Positions 1 through 5,903 of a stretch of 6,059 nucleotides of DNA are shown in pieces. This DNA is from Dethiosulfatibacter sp. GTDB taxonomy: Bacteria; Bacillota; Clostridia; Tissierellales; Dethiosulfatibacteraceae. The position numbers were made by a program, and so were the translations under genes. Under the pieces are notes generated by a model, which was not told where the DNA came from, did no database searches, and saw only the letters and a list, made by a program, of their open reading frames with translations. The first letter of the stretch is position 1. Each line of letters begins with the position of its first letter. Location: positions 1 to 6,059 of the forward strand of contig JAUVAG010000083.1 in the NCBI GenBank assembly GCA_030591825.1. The letters run 5' to 3'.

Positions 1-866
1 CATCAGCAGGAGTACTTGGTACAATAATACCCCCAAGCATACCTATGGTAATGTATTGCGTGGCACTGCCAGCAGCATCTCCTGGAAATATGTTTATGGG
101 AGGAGTTGGACCTGGTCTTTTGGCCGGATTTGCTCTTATGATTCTTGTTTATTATTTTGCCAAAAGAGACGGCTACAAAAGCACACACAGTGAATTTCAT
201 TTCAAAACTGTAGTAAAAAATACCTTTAGCGCCATCTGGGCTCTATTCGTACCAGTCATCATCATCGGAGGAATCTACGGTGGAATATTCTCGGCAACCG
301 AAGCAGCTGTTGTTGCCTGTGTATATGGATTCATAGTAGGAAAGTTCATCTACAAGGAACTTACTATAAAAGCTACAACAACAGCATTTATTAGTTCTGC
401 CATTACAGTGTCTTCAATACTAATAGTTGTAGCAACCGGCTCCGTCCTTGGAAAAATCCTTACAGTTGAAGGTGTTCCAAAAATGGTTGAAACATCATTA
501 ACTTCACTGAGTAGCAATGTATTTGTACTTCTATTAGTAATAAATATAATACTTCTCATAGTAGGATGCGTAATGGAGACATTTACAGCAATTATCATCC
601 TTAGCCCAATCCTGTACCCAATAGTTGCACAGTACGGAATTGACGTTTACCACTTCGGCGTAATGATGATACTAAACCTATCAATTGGCTTTATTACCCC
701 TCCTGTAGGCTCCAATCTATTTGTTGCCTGTGGAATTACGGGCATGAAGTTTGAAGACTTGGTAAAAGCAATCTGGCCTTTCCTTTTGGCTCTGATTGCT
801 GCACTGCTCCTGGTAACATTTATACCAAACATCACCTTGTTCCTTCCCAATTTATTTGGTATGTAA
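1..866 (+). CDS. dctM: TRAP transporter large permease (DctM family), 5' partial
   Basis: This is the membrane permease subunit of a tripartite ATP-independent periplasmic (TRAP) transporter, which works with a small membrane subunit (DctQ) and a solute-binding protein (DctP) to import carboxylates or related solutes using an ion gradient. The open frame enters from the left edge (frame starting at base 3) and gives 287 residues, about the C-terminal two thirds of a usual ~425-residue DctM. The ATG at 45 is internal, because the family motif GTIIPPSIPMV begins upstream of it. Other family blocks are GGIYGGIFSATEAA (bases about 270-312), VGCVMETFTAIIILSPIL, and LSIGFITPPVGSNLFVACGI near the C-terminus. 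Roughly eight hydrophobic segments are visible, the last ending in a Pro/Leu-rich tail. The substrate cannot be told from this subunit, and the partner genes would lie to the left. A strong terminator follows directly, so this is the last gene of its operon. Family assignment is firm; dctM is used as a family name only. Confidence 0.95.
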   Translation, partial: SAGVLGTIIPPSIPMVMYCVALPAASPGNMFMGGVGPGLLAGFALMILVYYFAKRDGYKSTHSEFHFKTVVKNTFSAIWALFVPVIIIGGIYGGIFSATEAAVVACVYGFIVGKFIYKELTIKATTTAFISSAITVSSILIVVATGSVLGKILTVEGVPKMVETSLTSLSSNVFVLLLVINIILLIVGCVMETFTAIIILSPILYPIVAQYGIDVYHFGVMMILNLSIGFITPPVGSNLFVACGITGMKFEDLVKAIWPFLLALIAALLLVTFIPNITLFLPNLFGM

Positions 867-887
867 TAACACAAACCCGGGATGCAA

Positions 888-942
888 AACACCTGTCGCC
901 CTCAGATTTAATATCTGCAGGGTGACAGGTGTTTTTCTTTTT
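888..942 (+). terminator. Rho-independent terminator after the TRAP permease
   Basis: A long hairpin has its left arm at 888-906 and right arm at 914-933 around a 7-nt loop. The outer ten base pairs (AACACCTGTC with GACAGGTGTT) are perfect; the inner stem has one wobble pair and one bulged base. The T-rich tract GTTTTTCTTTTT follows at 931-942. It lies about 20 nt past the permease stop codon and separates that operon from the next gene. Confidence 0.95.
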
Positions 943-991
943 AAAAGAAGATTTCAGTCCTTATTCGACGGCAGCCCAGGTAAATATCTGG

Positions 992-1030
992 ACTGTCATT
1001 TTTTTACATATAACCGCCATAATACTGTCA
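992..1030 (+). repeat. Paired ACTGTCA direct repeat upstream of the secreted-protein gene
   Basis: The 7-mer ACTGTCA occurs at 992-998 and again at 1024-1030, exactly 32 bp apart (about three helical turns), in the leader of the gene at 1092. Same-face spacing of short direct repeats is typical of binding sites for dimeric regulators. No obvious sigma-70 promoter pair could be placed between here and the ribosome binding site. A regulatory role is inference, and a 7-mer pair can arise by chance. Confidence 0.3.
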
Positions 1031-1037
1031 CATAAAA

Positions 1038-1056
1038 GGTTTAATATTAGGTTAAG
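1038..1056 (+). promoter_or_regulatory. Candidate response-regulator box GGTTTAA-N5-GGTTAAG
   Basis: Two near-identical heptamers, GGTTTAA (1038-1044) and GGTTAAG (1050-1056), are separated by 5 bp. This tandem layout resembles sites bound by OmpR/PhoB-family response regulators. They lie 21 bp before the Shine-Dalgarno sequence of the next gene. No good -35 box is visible, as would be expected for an activated promoter, but no clean -10 box at a workable distance was found either. The regulator is unknown and the call is speculative. Confidence 0.25.
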
Positions 1057-1091
1057 AAAAACAAATACAATTTATAAAAGGAGATTTAAAA

Positions 1092-1550
1092 ATGAAAAAA
1101 TTATTAAGTATTGTATTGGTTGTAGTAGTGGCAATGGGAACAATGGTATTTGCATTTGCAGATACTGGGGTAGACGAAGTGGTTACAGACGACTCAGTCG
1201 CATTAGAATGTCCATACGGTGAAGACCAAGGGCAAAGAATCATGAACAGATATGCAGATGGATCTGGAGAAGGAATGAAAGGCAACGGCTTAAATAAGGG
1301 AAGCGACATTGAAAAAGGAACAGGTCAGGGCAACAGACAGAACGGAGCACATGAAATGAACGGTGAAGCCCTAAGAGACGGAAGCGGTCTTGGAAACGGA
1401 TCACAGGAAATGAAAGGTAACGGTTTGAGAGATGGAAGCGGTATTGAAGAAGGAAGAGGACAAGGCAACGGACATTACGGAGCAGAAGACGGATCTGGAA
1501 ACGGAGACAGACTTAGAGCCGGTACCGAAGACTGTGTAAATGCAGAATAA
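1092..1550 (+). CDS. Small secreted Gly/Asp-rich repeat protein, unknown function
   Basis: The gene encodes 152 residues of no recognised function. Residues 1-23 are a classic Sec signal peptide: MKK, then a Leu/Val/Ala core, then AFA followed by Asp, the likely signal peptidase I site. The mature part is hydrophilic, rich in Gly, Asn, Asp and Glu, lacks Trp, and is probably disordered. It carries a 27-residue repeat at residues 62-88 and 107-133 (starting MKGNGL and containing GQGN), 17 of 27 positions identical, period 45 residues. The tetrapeptide DGSG occurs at 56, 96, 114 and 133. Two cysteines, Cys40 (ECPYGED) and Cys148 (EDCVNAE), bracket the repeats and could form a disulphide or bind metal. 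The start is supported by AAAGGAG at 1077-1083, 8 nt before ATG. Terminators on both sides make it monocistronic. Asp/Gly turns resemble calcium-binding loops, but that is only a guess. Confidence 0.85.
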   Translation: MKKLLSIVLVVVVAMGTMVFAFADTGVDEVVTDDSVALECPYGEDQGQRIMNRYADGSGEGMKGNGLNKGSDIEKGTGQGNRQNGAHEMNGEALRDGSGLGNGSQEMKGNGLRDGSGIEEGRGQGNGHYGAEDGSGNGDRLRAGTEDCVNAE

Positions 1551-1569
1551 TTGAACCACTGATATGGAG

Positions 1570-1612
1570 AATCCCCTGTCATGCAGTCTAAAACTGTATG
1601 ACAGGGGATTTT
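1570..1612. terminator. Bidirectional terminator between convergent genes
   Basis: An 18-bp stem (1570-1587 with 1593-1610) has one wobble pair and a 5-nt loop, reading AATCCCCTGTCATGCAGT on the left arm. A short run of T (1609-1612) follows on the plus strand. The stem abuts the stop codon of the minus-strand gene (1611-1613), so one hairpin probably serves both the secreted-protein gene and the fni operon. It should be more efficient on the plus strand because the minus strand has few T residues after the stem. Confidence 0.88.
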
Positions 1613-2312
1613 AGTCCTCAACACCTCTAATTTTATCTATTACATGATTATAATCCTCTACCTCACAGCGACCCCTTTCGCTGAGTTTATAGATTCCTTT
1701 TCCTGCCCTATCGAACCATCCGTAGTAGTTATTGTAAAGGATATTTGTTGTCTTATCATTTCCAGAAGCTTCTCTTAACTCCTTTGTGGTCATGTCGTTT
1801 GTCTCTCTCAAGTAAGAGGCCAATACAAGAGCCTTTTCCCTGTATGCTGTAATCAGTTTTCCCTTTGTTCCGCCCACATTGTTGTCTCCGTGTCTGTTGG
1901 ACAGTTCTTGGTCAACCATTTCCCTCTTTTTCTTGCTCCTGGATCTGCTCCTTGATAAATCAAAAAGATTCGGCTCCAGTACAATTTGAGCATAGGTATT
2001 CTTTTCACCAAGTGAAACAAAAATCAGTCCTAGTTCCAGTCTTCTCAGTAAATATTCCTTGTCCTTGAAATCCTTTGAAAATCTTTTCTTGAATTTCGGG
2101 AAAGGTACGGCAACATATACATCTTCATATATTTTCTGTCTCTTTACAGCTTGAAGTATAAGCTTCATACTAAATGAAGTTTTAAGCTCTATTACTATTC
2201 TTTTGTCATCCTTTACAGCTACTACATCTATATCGTTCACTTCGCTGAAAACCTCGTAAGCCATTCCCTCAAACAAATCCTTCACCGGTTGGTATAATTC
2301 AGTTTCTTTCAT
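1611..2312 (-). CDS. DUF2161-like PD-(D/E)XK phosphodiesterase family protein
   Basis: The 233-residue protein matches my memory of the DUF2161 family (putative PD-(D/E)XK phosphodiesterase). The N-terminal half shows the nuclease-fold signature: Glu5, then Asp29 in NDIDVVAV, then E42-L-K44 in RIVIELKTSF, then Gln54 followed by a YVAVP strand (66-70). All the acidic and lysine residues expected for a metal-dependent active site are present. A basic Arg/Ser linker (SRSRSRSKKKR, 120-130) leads to RHGDNNVGGT (140-149). The C-terminal part, about 153-212, looks like a winged helix, with LYNNYYGWF and GIYKLSERG typical of the family. Nucleic acid is the likely substrate, but no activity can be assigned. 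It is the second gene of an operon, beginning 8 nt after the fni stop. Its ribosome binding site is weak (AGGGA, 12 nt away, inside the fni end), which suggests translational coupling. Confidence 0.8.
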   Translation of the reverse strand: MKETELYQPVKDLFEGMAYEVFSEVNDIDVVAVKDDKRIVIELKTSFSMKLILQAVKRQKIYEDVYVAVPFPKFKKRFSKDFKDKEYLLRRLELGLIFVSLGEKNTYAQIVLEPNLFDLSRSRSRSKKKREMVDQELSNRHGDNNVGGTKGKLITAYREKALVLASYLRETNDMTTKELREASGNDKTTNILYNNYYGWFDRAGKGIYKLSERGRCEVEDYNHVIDKIRGVED

Positions 2313-2320
2313 AATTTAAC

Positions 2321-3352
2321 TCAATCCCTCATCCGTTCTTTCAGTTCTCCCTTTATCAAGGGATTAACATTTCTCAATTCTTCAATTTTTCTGCATCCAA
2401 GGAGCATCATAATAACCTTCATCTTATGGAACATACCTTCCATCATCTTCTCCGTAGAGTTATATCCGCTTTCCATATATCTCCTGAAGACAACTCCACA
2501 GACAGCAGTCAACGAGCTATTCATAGCCAGGGACTTCACTATATCCGATGCGGAGTTTATCCCTCCGCTTGCTATTATATTTATCTTGCTGCTTAATTCC
2601 TTGCACTGTAATAGGCTTGCTGCTGTGGGTATTCCCCAGTCGTAAAGGTCTGAATAGTCAATGGTTTCATTCCTCATATCTTCAATTTCAATGAAATTCG
2701 TACCGCCCTTTCCACCTATATCCACATACTCAATTCCAATATCCACAAGATTCCTGACTGTAGAATGTGTCATGCCAAAACCTACTTCCTTTACTATAAC
2801 TGGAACTTCAATACGTTTTGATACATATTCGATATTATCAAGTATTCCCCTGAAGTGCCTGTCACCCTCGTCCATACACATTTCCTGTGGAGCATTAAGG
2901 TGAAGCTGCACTGCATCTGCCTCAATCATCTCAACAGCCCTTGATATTTCGTCCAAGGTCGAGTGGGCAGAAACATTTGCTATGACTACCTTGTCCTTCA
3001 TGATTTCTCTGACTACAGTATAGGATTCATAATTGCCGCTCTTCAATCCAAGAGACTGGGATCCAACAGCCATGGGTATGTTGAATCTGTTTGCCAATTC
3101 CGCAAGACCCCTGTTTATTTCAACAGCTCCGTCAAATCCTCCTGTAACAGCATTTATCCTTACCGGATAATCTACTATCTTATTAAGGAACATGGATTCT
3201 GTTACAATCTCTGGAAAGTCCAGTTCTGGAAATGAATTATTTTCAAGAACGATATCTTCAAACAAGGCAGAATTATTGTTCTTTCCTTTTAAAAAGTTTT
3301 CAATATGTTCTCTTTTTCTTTTTTCAGATATCTCTATATAATCACGATTCAT
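2321..3352 (-). CDS. fni: Isopentenyl-diphosphate delta-isomerase, type 2 (FMN-dependent)
   Basis: This enzyme interconverts isopentenyl and dimethylallyl diphosphate, balancing the two C5 precursors of isoprenoids. The type 2 form is a cytosolic TIM-barrel flavoprotein needing FMN, reductant and Mg2+. The 343-residue length is normal. Visible motifs in order: RKREHI (12-17, substrate phosphate binding), INAVTGG (66-72), MAVGSQS (94-100), QLHLNAPQE (149-157, with Gln156 and Glu157 matching the Gln/Mg2+ site), VPVIVKEVGFGM (183-194), DIGGKGGTNF (211-220, FMN phosphate loop), and IIASGGI (259-265). No key residue appears lost. The ATG is supported by AAAAAGGAC with AAGGA 9 nt upstream, and by a TATAAT promoter further up. 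It is first in a two-gene operon with the DUF2161 protein; no mevalonate or MEP pathway gene is nearby. Confidence 0.95.
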   Translation of the reverse strand: MNRDYIEISEKRKREHIENFLKGKNNNSALFEDIVLENNSFPELDFPEIVTESMFLNKIVDYPVRINAVTGGFDGAVEINRGLAELANRFNIPMAVGSQSLGLKSGNYESYTVVREIMKDKVVIANVSAHSTLDEISRAVEMIEADAVQLHLNAPQEMCMDEGDRHFRGILDNIEYVSKRIEVPVIVKEVGFGMTHSTVRNLVDIGIEYVDIGGKGGTNFIEIEDMRNETIDYSDLYDWGIPTAASLLQCKELSSKINIIASGGINSASDIVKSLAMNSSLTAVCGVVFRRYMESGYNSTEKMMEGMFHKMKVIMMLLGCRKIEELRNVNPLIKGELKERMRD

Positions 3353-3398
3353 GTTATACCGTCCTTTTTGTGTTTCTTTCCAGCGCTCTGTAGCTTAT

Positions 3399-3427
3399 AT
3401 TATAATATCTTTTACAACTTCCAACAA
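3399..3427 (-). promoter_or_regulatory. Predicted sigma-70 promoter for the fni operon
   Basis: Reading the minus strand, a perfect TATAAT -10 box lies at 3404-3399 and TTGTTG at 3427-3422 serves as a -35 box with 17-bp spacing (three of six consensus bases). Transcription should start near 3392, giving a leader of about 40 nt before the fni ATG. The -10 box is convincing; the -35 is weak. Confidence 0.6.
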
Positions 3428-3518
3428 CTTATAGTTTTTTCTACATTCTATAATCATCATGCCATTTCCCATTGTAAAAAGTAAAATCCTTATATGTATG
3501 AAACCTTGTTGCCGTTCA

Positions 3519-3775
3519 TCAAAATCTCAATGAAAGACAGGTCAAACCGCCGTCCATTTTCTCAAACTCGCTCATAGGAGTTTCAAGGACCTTGTATCCC
3601 AGGCCATCCAATATTTTTCTGGTCTTTGGAAAACCTTCCGGCATGATTACATAATCGTTCATCCTGATACAGTTCACTGCATAAGTCTCGTCTGAAGGTA
3701 TCTCTATTATATTGTAGTTTTCAATAAATTCACTGTTTGAAACATGCTCGCCTATTGCAAGTAGGTTACCATCTT
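3519..3775 (-). pseudogene. C-terminal fragment of a DDAH-type amidinohydrolase, fused to the amylase remnant
   Basis: The last ~85 codons of the pseudogene do not resemble amylase. They match the C-terminus of dimethylarginine dimethylaminohydrolase / amidinotransferase-fold enzymes, which hydrolyse methylated arginine or related guanidino compounds to citrulline. Recognisable blocks are YAVNCIRMNDYVIMPEGF, KTRKILDGLGYKV, and the terminal SEFEKMDGGLTCLSLRF, which holds the catalytic cysteine of the family (codon near 3537-3539). The N-terminal ~170 residues with the rest of the active site are missing, so it cannot be an active enzyme. The join with amylase sequence is in frame, near the Met-Glu-Asp-Gly codons around 3770-3780; the exact base cannot be fixed by eye. 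Stop TGA is at 3519-3521. No terminator is evident downstream. Confidence 0.8.
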
Positions 3776-4471
3776 CCATATGCATCTTTATTTTACCATA
3801 TTCCTTGTTTGACATTACAACGGCAGCATTAGAGTCATTCTCTTCATTTCCTTTCCTTACCCATCCTATGAGGTTCTCGTTTTCAAAATAGTTGTCTTCA
3901 TCTCCAAAGCAGCAAGTCTGCCTCAGGTGGATAAACTTGTCTATTGAATCTTTCTTGCCATCAAAGGAATTGTCTCCTGCTGTACCGTAATAGTCACCGT
4001 AAAATACACAAGGGTATCCTGCTTTTCTCAGCAAAATCAATGCATAGGCCATTTCCTTGAACCATGGTTCAACCCAGGATTGGAGAGACTGTCCATCCAG
4101 TATTCACCTACAAAATAGAAGTCAATGCCAAATTTTTCCGTACCGTCCCCACCAGCCTTGTGATTCATTACCACATCTGCATAAACCTGGATTCCCACCT
4201 TGTGAAATGCCCTTATCATTTCAAGAAGCTCCTCTTTGGTTCCATACTTGGTTCTAATTGAACCCTTCTGATCAAACTCTCCAATATCATACATGTCGTA
4301 TATGCCGTATCCAACATCTGTTGTATTCGTCGCCTTGAAAACTGGAGGAATCCAAACAGCTGAAAATCCAGTTTTCTTCAACTCAGTAGCCCTTTCCTTC
4401 ATCATATTATAATAGTTTCCGTCATCAGACAGATACCACTCGAATCCTTGAAGTATTATTCCATTCCCCAT
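3776..4471 (-). pseudogene. Alpha-amylase (GH13, cytoplasmic type) remnant with two internal deletions and a frameshift
   Basis: The N-terminus MGNGIILQGFEWYL, then VGYGIYDMYDIGEFDQKG and ADVVMNHKAG, are textbook GH13 alpha-amylase (subfamily 5 type), an endo-1,4-glucan hydrolase. No signal peptide is seen. Three pieces remain: residues 1 to ~113 (4471 to ~4133); a short block GIDFYFVGEYW (~4129-4097) holding the general acid Glu; and, in another frame, GQSLQSWVEPWFKEMAYALILLR through GWVRKGN and AVVMSN (~4100 to ~3776). By comparison with Bacillus amylases about 140 residues are lost at the first join, including the nucleophile-bearing GFRLDAVKH block, and about 70 at the second, including the NHD block with the third catalytic Asp. 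The second join (about 4092-4100) is also out of frame. The C-terminus is replaced by DDAH sequence. Normal length is near 485 residues. It cannot be active, although AGGAGG (4476-4481) and a promoter persist. Confidence 0.88.
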
Positions 4472-4475
4472 TTTA

Positions 4476-4481
4476 CCTCCT
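4476..4481 (-). promoter_or_regulatory. Consensus ribosome binding site of the amylase remnant
   Basis: AGGAGG on the minus strand lies only 4 nt before the ATG at 4471. It is full consensus and intact even though the gene it serves is broken, which argues that inactivation is recent. Confidence 0.7.
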
Positions 4482-4544
4482 ATGTATATTGTTTTACATT
4501 TTCATTTTTCATCTAAAAATTTTTCTTGTTAAGCAACACCACTC

Positions 4545-4560
4545 ATGCTATTATAAGCAT
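4545..4560. promoter_or_regulatory. Palindrome over the amylase -10 box (candidate operator)
   Basis: ATGCT (4545-4549) and AGCAT (4556-4560) form an inverted repeat around the hexamer ATTATA, which on the minus strand is the predicted -10 box TATAAT. It overlaps a second 8-bp palindrome, GCATATGC, at 4557-4564. A repressor bound here would block the minus-strand promoter and could affect the divergent one. The operator role is inference. Confidence 0.4.
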
Positions 4561-4578
4561 ATGCCATTTAACTGGTAA
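4550..4578 (-). promoter_or_regulatory. Predicted promoter of the amylase remnant
   Basis: On the minus strand TTACCA (4578-4573, four of six consensus -35 bases) and TATAAT (4555-4550, perfect -10) are 17 bp apart. Transcription would start near 4543, leaving a leader of roughly 70 nt. It sits back to back with the promoter of the ATP-grasp gene. Confidence 0.55.
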
Positions 4579-4580
4579 TT

Positions 4581-4609
4581 TTAACAAACACTATTAGTAT
4601 AAATCTAAA
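4581..4609 (+). promoter_or_regulatory. Possible promoter of the ATP-grasp gene
   Basis: TTAACA (4581-4586, five of six -35 bases) and TCTAAA (4604-4609, four of six -10 bases) are 17 bp apart, with a start expected near 4616, just before the AAAGGAG ribosome binding site at 4621-4627. The surrounding DNA is so AT-rich that other -10 boxes (TATAAA at 4598-4603 or 4613-4618) are possible, so placement is uncertain. Confidence 0.4.
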
Positions 4610-4633
4610 TTATATAAAACAAAGGAGTATCAT

Positions 4634-5785
4634 ATGATTATAATGGACAACCCATATGTTTCAGACCTGATGATCAAGTCAGTGGAATCACTACAGCTGC
4701 CAATACTCAAGAATGAAATGTCAGAAAGCTTTTCCAGCAACCAAAATTTGAACATAATAGATGCTTCTGAATTCATGGAAAACTACCACGAAAGCATAAA
4801 GCTTTACACCAATACGGAAAGTTCATTGAACTGGATATACAAGACTCTGCCTAGGGACAAAAAGAGTGATACCATACGCCTCTTTAAGGACAAGGCTGGA
4901 TTCAGAAATATAGTCAAGGACATATATCCGGATTTTTTCTATACAACAATAGCCTGTGACAAACTTGTCGATTATGACATAAGCAAGGTGAAACTTCCCG
5001 TAGTACTGAAACCCAATGTAGGCTTCTTCAGTTACGGCGTCTATACCATTCGAAGTAAAGACGAATGGATACAGGCTCTTGAAGAAATCAGCCAGCTTGC
5101 TCATTCAGGAAACAATATCTACAATGAAGAAGTAATCAGCCACTCAGAATACATAATCGAAGAATATATAAGCGGTGACGAATATGCCGTAGATGGATAT
5201 TATGACGAAAATGGTGAAGTTGTTGTATTGAATATCCTTAAGCATATATTTGCCTCAGAAACAGATGTTGACGACAAACTATATATAACAAACAAAAAAA
5301 TCATAAAAGAATATCTTGATCCGATTAAGACTATATTAAACAAAGTCAACGAAAATGCAAATACCATAAACTTCCCTTTCCATTTTGAGGTAAGAATCGA
5401 TGGCTCCAAAATCGTACCAATCGAAATGAATCCTTTGAGATTTGCAGGATGGTGTGCAACTGACATAGCCAAATATGCCTATGGAACCAACGTATACGAA
5501 TGCTTTTTCAATAATAAAAAACCCGACTGGGAATCAATTTTCAAGGGAGACAATGATTCCACCTTTGCAATTGTAATCATGGGAAAAACTTCAAGTTCAC
5601 AACCGGAATCAAAGGTTTTCAACTACGACAGTCTAGGCAAGTATTACAGCAATATTCTGGACATCAGAAAAGCCGACTACAGTATTCATTCCATATACGG
5701 TTTCATGTTCCTGTCCATTGATTCTGATCATGAAGCGACTTTCGACAGGATACTCAATGAAGATTTCGACAGATTTCTAGCCTAA
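4634..5785 (+). CDS. Stand-alone ATP-grasp domain ligase, substrate unknown
   Basis: The 383-residue protein has the ATP-grasp fold, whose members join a carboxylate to an amine or thiol through an acylphosphate while hydrolysing ATP. Residues 1-85 form a divergent N-terminal domain. The ATP-grasp core runs from about 86 to 295: LPVVLKPNVGFFSYGVYTI (121-139) with the ATP-binding Lys126 and a Gly-containing loop; YIIEEYISGDEYAVDGYY (173-190) with the adenine-contacting EE pair; and FHFEVRIDG plus PIEMNPLRFAGW (262-273) with the Mg2+-binding Glu264 and Asn266. The core therefore looks catalytically intact. The C-terminal ~90 residues are unassigned. The start ATG has AAAGGAG 6 nt upstream; the alternative ATG at 4643 is less well spaced. 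It is a single-gene unit, divergent from the amylase remnant, with no partner such as a peptide, carrier protein or transporter. General family is firm; specific substrate is not assignable. Confidence 0.88.
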   Translation: MIIMDNPYVSDLMIKSVESLQLPILKNEMSESFSSNQNLNIIDASEFMENYHESIKLYTNTESSLNWIYKTLPRDKKSDTIRLFKDKAGFRNIVKDIYPDFFYTTIACDKLVDYDISKVKLPVVLKPNVGFFSYGVYTIRSKDEWIQALEEISQLAHSGNNIYNEEVISHSEYIIEEYISGDEYAVDGYYDENGEVVVLNILKHIFASETDVDDKLYITNKKIIKEYLDPIKTILNKVNENANTINFPFHFEVRIDGSKIVPIEMNPLRFAGWCATDIAKYAYGTNVYECFFNNKKPDWESIFKGDNDSTFAIVIMGKTSSSQPESKVFNYDSLGKYYSNILDIRKADYSIHSIYGFMFLSIDSDHEATFDRILNEDFDRFLA

Positions 5786-5846
5786 CTAATAGTATAGCAT
5801 GTGTACATTTGCAATTCAATTTCACAAAATACAAAACACAAAACTC

Positions 5847-5877
5847 AAGGCAGCTGATTTCAAACCAGCTGCCTTTT
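5847..5877. terminator. Bidirectional terminator between ATP-grasp gene and the right-edge gene
   Basis: A perfect 10-bp stem, AAGGCAGCTG (5847-5856) with CAGCTGCCTT (5866-5875), encloses a 9-nt loop and is followed by TTTT at 5874-5877. On the minus strand the stem is followed by a T-rich GAGTTTTGTGTTTTG stretch. It lies between two converging genes and can serve both. Confidence 0.9.
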
Positions 5878-5903
5878 AATATTACTAACTTATCATATTA
5901 TTA

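Noticed and set aside
955..1005. Hairpin CAGTCC / GGACTG followed by seven T residues, as a second terminator or attenuator
   Set aside because: Only a 6-bp stem with a loop of about 29 nt, and the strong terminator just upstream already ends transcription; not distinguishable from chance.
929..1222. Plus-strand open frame of 97 codons beginning inside the first terminator
   Set aside because: It starts in the T-tract of a terminator, has no ribosome binding site, and runs out of frame through the signal peptide of the real gene at 1092; its composition is not protein-like.
1052..1309. Minus-strand open frame of 85 codons opposite the secreted-protein gene
   Set aside because: It mirrors the low-complexity codons of the plus-strand gene and lacks any start signal; a shadow frame.
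1275..1490. Repeats in the secreted-protein gene as a CRISPR-like or other DNA-level array
   Set aside because: The 135-bp period is in frame, occurs only twice, and differs mostly at silent or conservative positions; it is protein-level repetition.
3519..4052. The 177-codon minus-strand frame as an independent functional gene
   Set aside because: Its first ATG falls inside a conserved amylase block (FKEMAYALILLR), with no properly spaced ribosome binding site, and both parts are truncated protein domains.
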